Source of the DNA: an uncultured Oscillospiraceae bacterium
Lineage (GTDB): Bacteria; Bacillota; Clostridia; Oscillospirales; Ruminococcaceae
Length of the DNA stretch: 6,927 nucleotides
Assembly (NCBI GenBank): GCA_958403605.1
Contig: CATXYA010000085.1
Coordinates: forward strand, 1-6,927
Direction of reading: 5' to 3'
Of this stretch, positions 5,047 to 6,927 are shown one piece after another (position 1 is the stretch's first letter; each line of letters opens with the position of its first letter). The notes under the pieces were generated by a model. The model had not been told where the DNA came from. It worked only from the letters and a program-made list of their open reading frames with translations, and made no database searches. The translations under genes were made by a program, and so were the position numbers.

Positions 5047-6747
5047 ATGAGCCAGATCGTATGCGGCAACTGCCTGTCCCGCGTGGACGCGGGCGCGGGA
5101 CGGTGCCCTTACTGCGGCCAAAGTTTCGCCAACACAAACCCTGCGGGCGCGCTGCCCGTCAACACGCTTTTGGCCGGGCGCTATACCCTGTACCGCTGCG
5201 TGGCCGTGGACGGCGAGGGCGTCAGCTACGACGCCATCGACGGTGACACGGGCGAGCGGGTGCTGGTGAAGGAGTATATCCCCTTCACCATCTGTTCCGC
5301 CCGGGCCGCGGACGGCCGCGTGATCCCGCGCGCAGGGCGCGAGGTGCTGTTCAAGACCACGCGCATGGATTTTATCGACCTTTACCGCACGCTGGCTCAA
5401 ATAGGCCAACAGCCGGGGCTGGTGCGGGTGCTGGACCTCATTGAGGCCAACGATACCGCCTATGCGGTGCGGGACCCGGACACGGGCATGACGCTGATGC
5501 AGTATCTGGATGAGCGCCATATCCCGCTGACGCATGAAGAGGCGCTGGAGCTGCTGCGCCCTGTGGTGTACGGCGTTCAGGCGATGCACCGCGCGGGGCT
5601 GCTGCACCGCGGCGTCAGCCCGGATACAGTGCGCATCACACCTGAGGGCGCGAAGCTGTCCGGCTACGCCACGCTGGGCCTGCGCACTGCGGGCGGGGAG
5701 CTGAAAGCCCAGGTGGCGGACGGCTATGCCGCGCCCGAGCAGTACTCCGTGGCGGAATTCGACGGCAAATACACTGATATTTACAGCTTGGGTGCCTTGT
5801 TCTATGTGACGGTCACCGGGCGCTCCCCGCTGCCCGCCAACCTGCGCCGCGCGCAGGACACGCTGCCCACGGCCCACGCCATCCTCAAGCAGGTGCCTTC
5901 TTATTTTTCCGCGGCCATTGCCGCGGCCATGCGGCTGACGCCGGAAGAGCGCTATGAGGACGCGGGGGACCTTTTGGCGGCGCTCACCACGCCCAGCGCA
6001 CCCTCCCTGGCCGGCAGCCTGACGCCGCGCCAGTGGAAGTACATCGGCATTGCCGCCGCGGGTTTCGTGGTGGTGATGGCGCTTTCCCTGTGGGCCATCC
6101 TCTCGATGGTGCCGCGGCCCAAGCAGAGCTCTTCTTCCTCTGTGCCGCAAAGTGTTTCCGCAAACCAAAGTGGTTCCGCTGTCAGCAGTTCCAGCGTACC
6201 GCTGGTGGAAAAGACCGTGCTGGTGCCCACGCTGAAGGGCCTCAAATACGGTGATGTGGCGGCCAATAAGGATTATCAGAAAAACTTCCTCTTCCAGCCG
6301 AAGTATGAGTACAGCTCCACGGTGCCGGAAGGGGAGATCATCAGCCAGTCGCCGCTGTCGGGGGCCGAGGTGGAGCCGGGGACGGTCATCAAGCTGGTGG
6401 TCAGCCAGGGCGCCCATACGGCGGTGATGCCCGCGGTCGTGGGGCATGACTACGAGACGGCGGCCGGGCAGCTTGGCCTGCTGGAGATCAAGTACACGAC
6501 GGTGGAAAAAGAGAACAACGGCGCTTATGAAAAGGGCATGGTGGTGGACTGCAACCGTGCCGAGGGCGACATTATCGATCTGGACAAAGACACGGTCATT
6601 TTGTATGTGGCCAAGGAGCCCACCCAGACCAGCTCCTCCGCCCAGGGCGGCGCGGGCGTCGGCCCGGACGGCAGCCACGGCAACGGGCAGCAGGGCGGCA
6701 TCGAGGGGACAGACCCCGTGCTGCCGAAGGACGACGATGACGATTGA
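5047..6747 (+). CDS. Zinc-ribbon, pseudokinase, transmembrane, PASTA-domain protein
   Basis: This 566-residue protein resembles PrkC/Stk1-type Ser/Thr kinases, in which cell-surface PASTA domains bind muropeptides and control a cytoplasmic kinase. In order: a zinc ribbon with Cys6, Cys9, Cys20 and Cys23; a kinase-like fold (about 45-315); a membrane helix (about 333-354); a Ser-rich linker (360-384); two PASTA-like repeats (about 390-455 and 457-523); and a Gly-rich tail ending in five Asp. Kept kinase features are VLVK with Lys75, YAAPE (227-231) and DIYSLG (244-249). The catalytic-loop HRD is HRG (187-189) and the DFG position reads GYA (206-208), so both catalytic aspartates are Gly. The helix-C Glu also appears lost, with Leu112 at the aligned position. 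It should be a pseudokinase: a sensor, scaffold or allosteric partner rather than an enzyme. ATG 5047 has GGAGG (5034-5038) 8 nt upstream. It follows yebC and ends at a strong terminator. Confidence 0.9.
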   Translation: MSQIVCGNCLSRVDAGAGRCPYCGQSFANTNPAGALPVNTLLAGRYTLYRCVAVDGEGVSYDAIDGDTGERVLVKEYIPFTICSARAADGRVIPRAGREVLFKTTRMDFIDLYRTLAQIGQQPGLVRVLDLIEANDTAYAVRDPDTGMTLMQYLDERHIPLTHEEALELLRPVVYGVQAMHRAGLLHRGVSPDTVRITPEGAKLSGYATLGLRTAGGELKAQVADGYAAPEQYSVAEFDGKYTDIYSLGALFYVTVTGRSPLPANLRRAQDTLPTAHAILKQVPSYFSAAIAAAMRLTPEERYEDAGDLLAALTTPSAPSLAGSLTPRQWKYIGIAAAGFVVVMALSLWAILSMVPRPKQSSSSSVPQSVSANQSGSAVSSSSVPLVEKTVLVPTLKGLKYGDVAANKDYQKNFLFQPKYEYSSTVPEGEIISQSPLSGAEVEPGTVIKLVVSQGAHTAVMPAVVGHDYETAAGQLGLLEIKYTTVEKENNGAYEKGMVVDCNRAEGDIIDLDKDTVILYVAKEPTQTSSSAQGGAGVGPDGSHGNGQQGGIEGTDPVLPKDDDDD

Positions 6748-6755
6748 AAGCATTC

Positions 6756-6786
6756 AAAAAGAGGCACGCCAAACGTGCCTCTTTTT
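6756..6786 (+). terminator. Intrinsic terminator after the pseudokinase gene
   Basis: AAAAAGAGGCACG (6756-6768) pairs perfectly with CGTGCCTCTTTTT (6774-6786) around the 5-nt loop CCAAA, giving a 13-bp stem whose 3' arm ends in five T. It begins 8 nt after the pseudokinase stop and closes the yebC-pseudokinase unit. The A-run on the 5' side makes it potentially active in both directions. A second run of T (6789-6793) follows a few bases later. Confidence 0.92.
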
Positions 6787-6856
6787 GCTTTTTGAACCTC
6801 CAATGTGCGGCGGATAGGCGTACTCGTCAGATCAGAAAATGGGGAGGGATCGTATC

Positions 6857-6927
6857 ATGGCACTTGATCTTGTGGGATGGAATGTCGTTTTGGATTCCGA
6901 TCACGCGGACGAGTTGTCTGCATTTTA
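6857..6927 (+). CDS. N-terminal fragment of an unknown protein, possibly VOC/glyoxalase-like
   Basis: Only the first 23 codons are inside the window; the frame is open to the edge. ATG 6857 has a strong GGGGAGGG (6841-6848) 8 nt upstream, which is the main reason to call it a gene. The peptide begins MALDLVGWNVVLDSD and continues into HADELSAF. The pattern of a short beta strand (VVLDS), an acidic turn and a helix ending in AF resembles the opening of VOC (glyoxalase/bleomycin-resistance) domains, where a Tyr often follows the Phe. That family guess rests on very few residues. Its codons look less GC-rich than those of the upstream genes. It lies beyond the terminator at 6756-6786, so it should have its own promoter, but no convincing one was seen between 6787 and 6850. 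Confidence 0.7.
   Translation, partial: MALDLVGWNVVLDSDHADELSAF

Noticed and set aside
4801..6753. 650-codon open frame on the minus strand opposite yebC and the pseudokinase gene
   Set aside because: It is a product of high GC content in the antisense frame. It spans two well-recognised genes, is full of His/Arg/Gln-rich low-complexity sequence, shows no domain, and crosses the intergenic gap and a ribosome site.

Overview
The window looks like chromosomal core-genome sequence from a high-GC Clostridia member of the Oscillospiraceae/Ruminococcaceae type (Faecalibacterium/Gemmiger/Subdoligranulum-like). This placement is an inference. It rests on Mini-ribonuclease III (a Firmicutes/cyanobacterial enzyme) next to Obg, a zinc-ribbon kinase-like protein with PASTA domains, strong AGGAGG-type ribosome binding sites, and GC-rich codon use. 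No phage, insertion sequence, CRISPR array, tRNA or rRNA was seen.

Layout. (1) Bases 1-2479, plus strand: a tightly packed group of obgE (5' end cut by the window), mrnC (12-nt gap) and a double-GNAT acetyltransferase gene whose start overlaps the mrnC stop. (2) Bases 2480-2838: a non-core island. It holds a long terminator hairpin and, on the minus strand, a 64-codon gene of about 47% GC. The encoded peptide is almost entirely Asn, Ser, Thr and Lys in a four-residue rhythm. The gene has a perfect Shine-Dalgarno sequence and an upstream element resembling forespore (sigma-G/F) promoters. (3) Bases 2839-4197, plus strand: an RsmF-like rRNA m5C methyltransferase, divergent from the small gene. 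(4) Bases 4198-6797, plus strand: a good sigma-A-type promoter, then yebC, then a zinc-ribbon/pseudokinase/transmembrane/PASTA protein, closed by a perfect 13-bp hairpin terminator. (5) Bases 6857-6927: the start of another plus-strand gene, cut by the window end, possibly VOC/glyoxalase-like.

How the genes fit together. Four of the recognised products act on ribosomes or translation: Obg (50S assembly), MrnC (23S rRNA end maturation), the RsmF-like enzyme (rRNA methylation) and YebC (translation/gene-expression factor). The membrane pseudokinase is downstream of yebC and probably co-transcribed with it. It has lost both catalytic aspartates, so it more likely senses or scaffolds than phosphorylates. 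The small Asn/Ser/Thr/Lys repeat protein is the least explained item and the best candidate for something undescribed.
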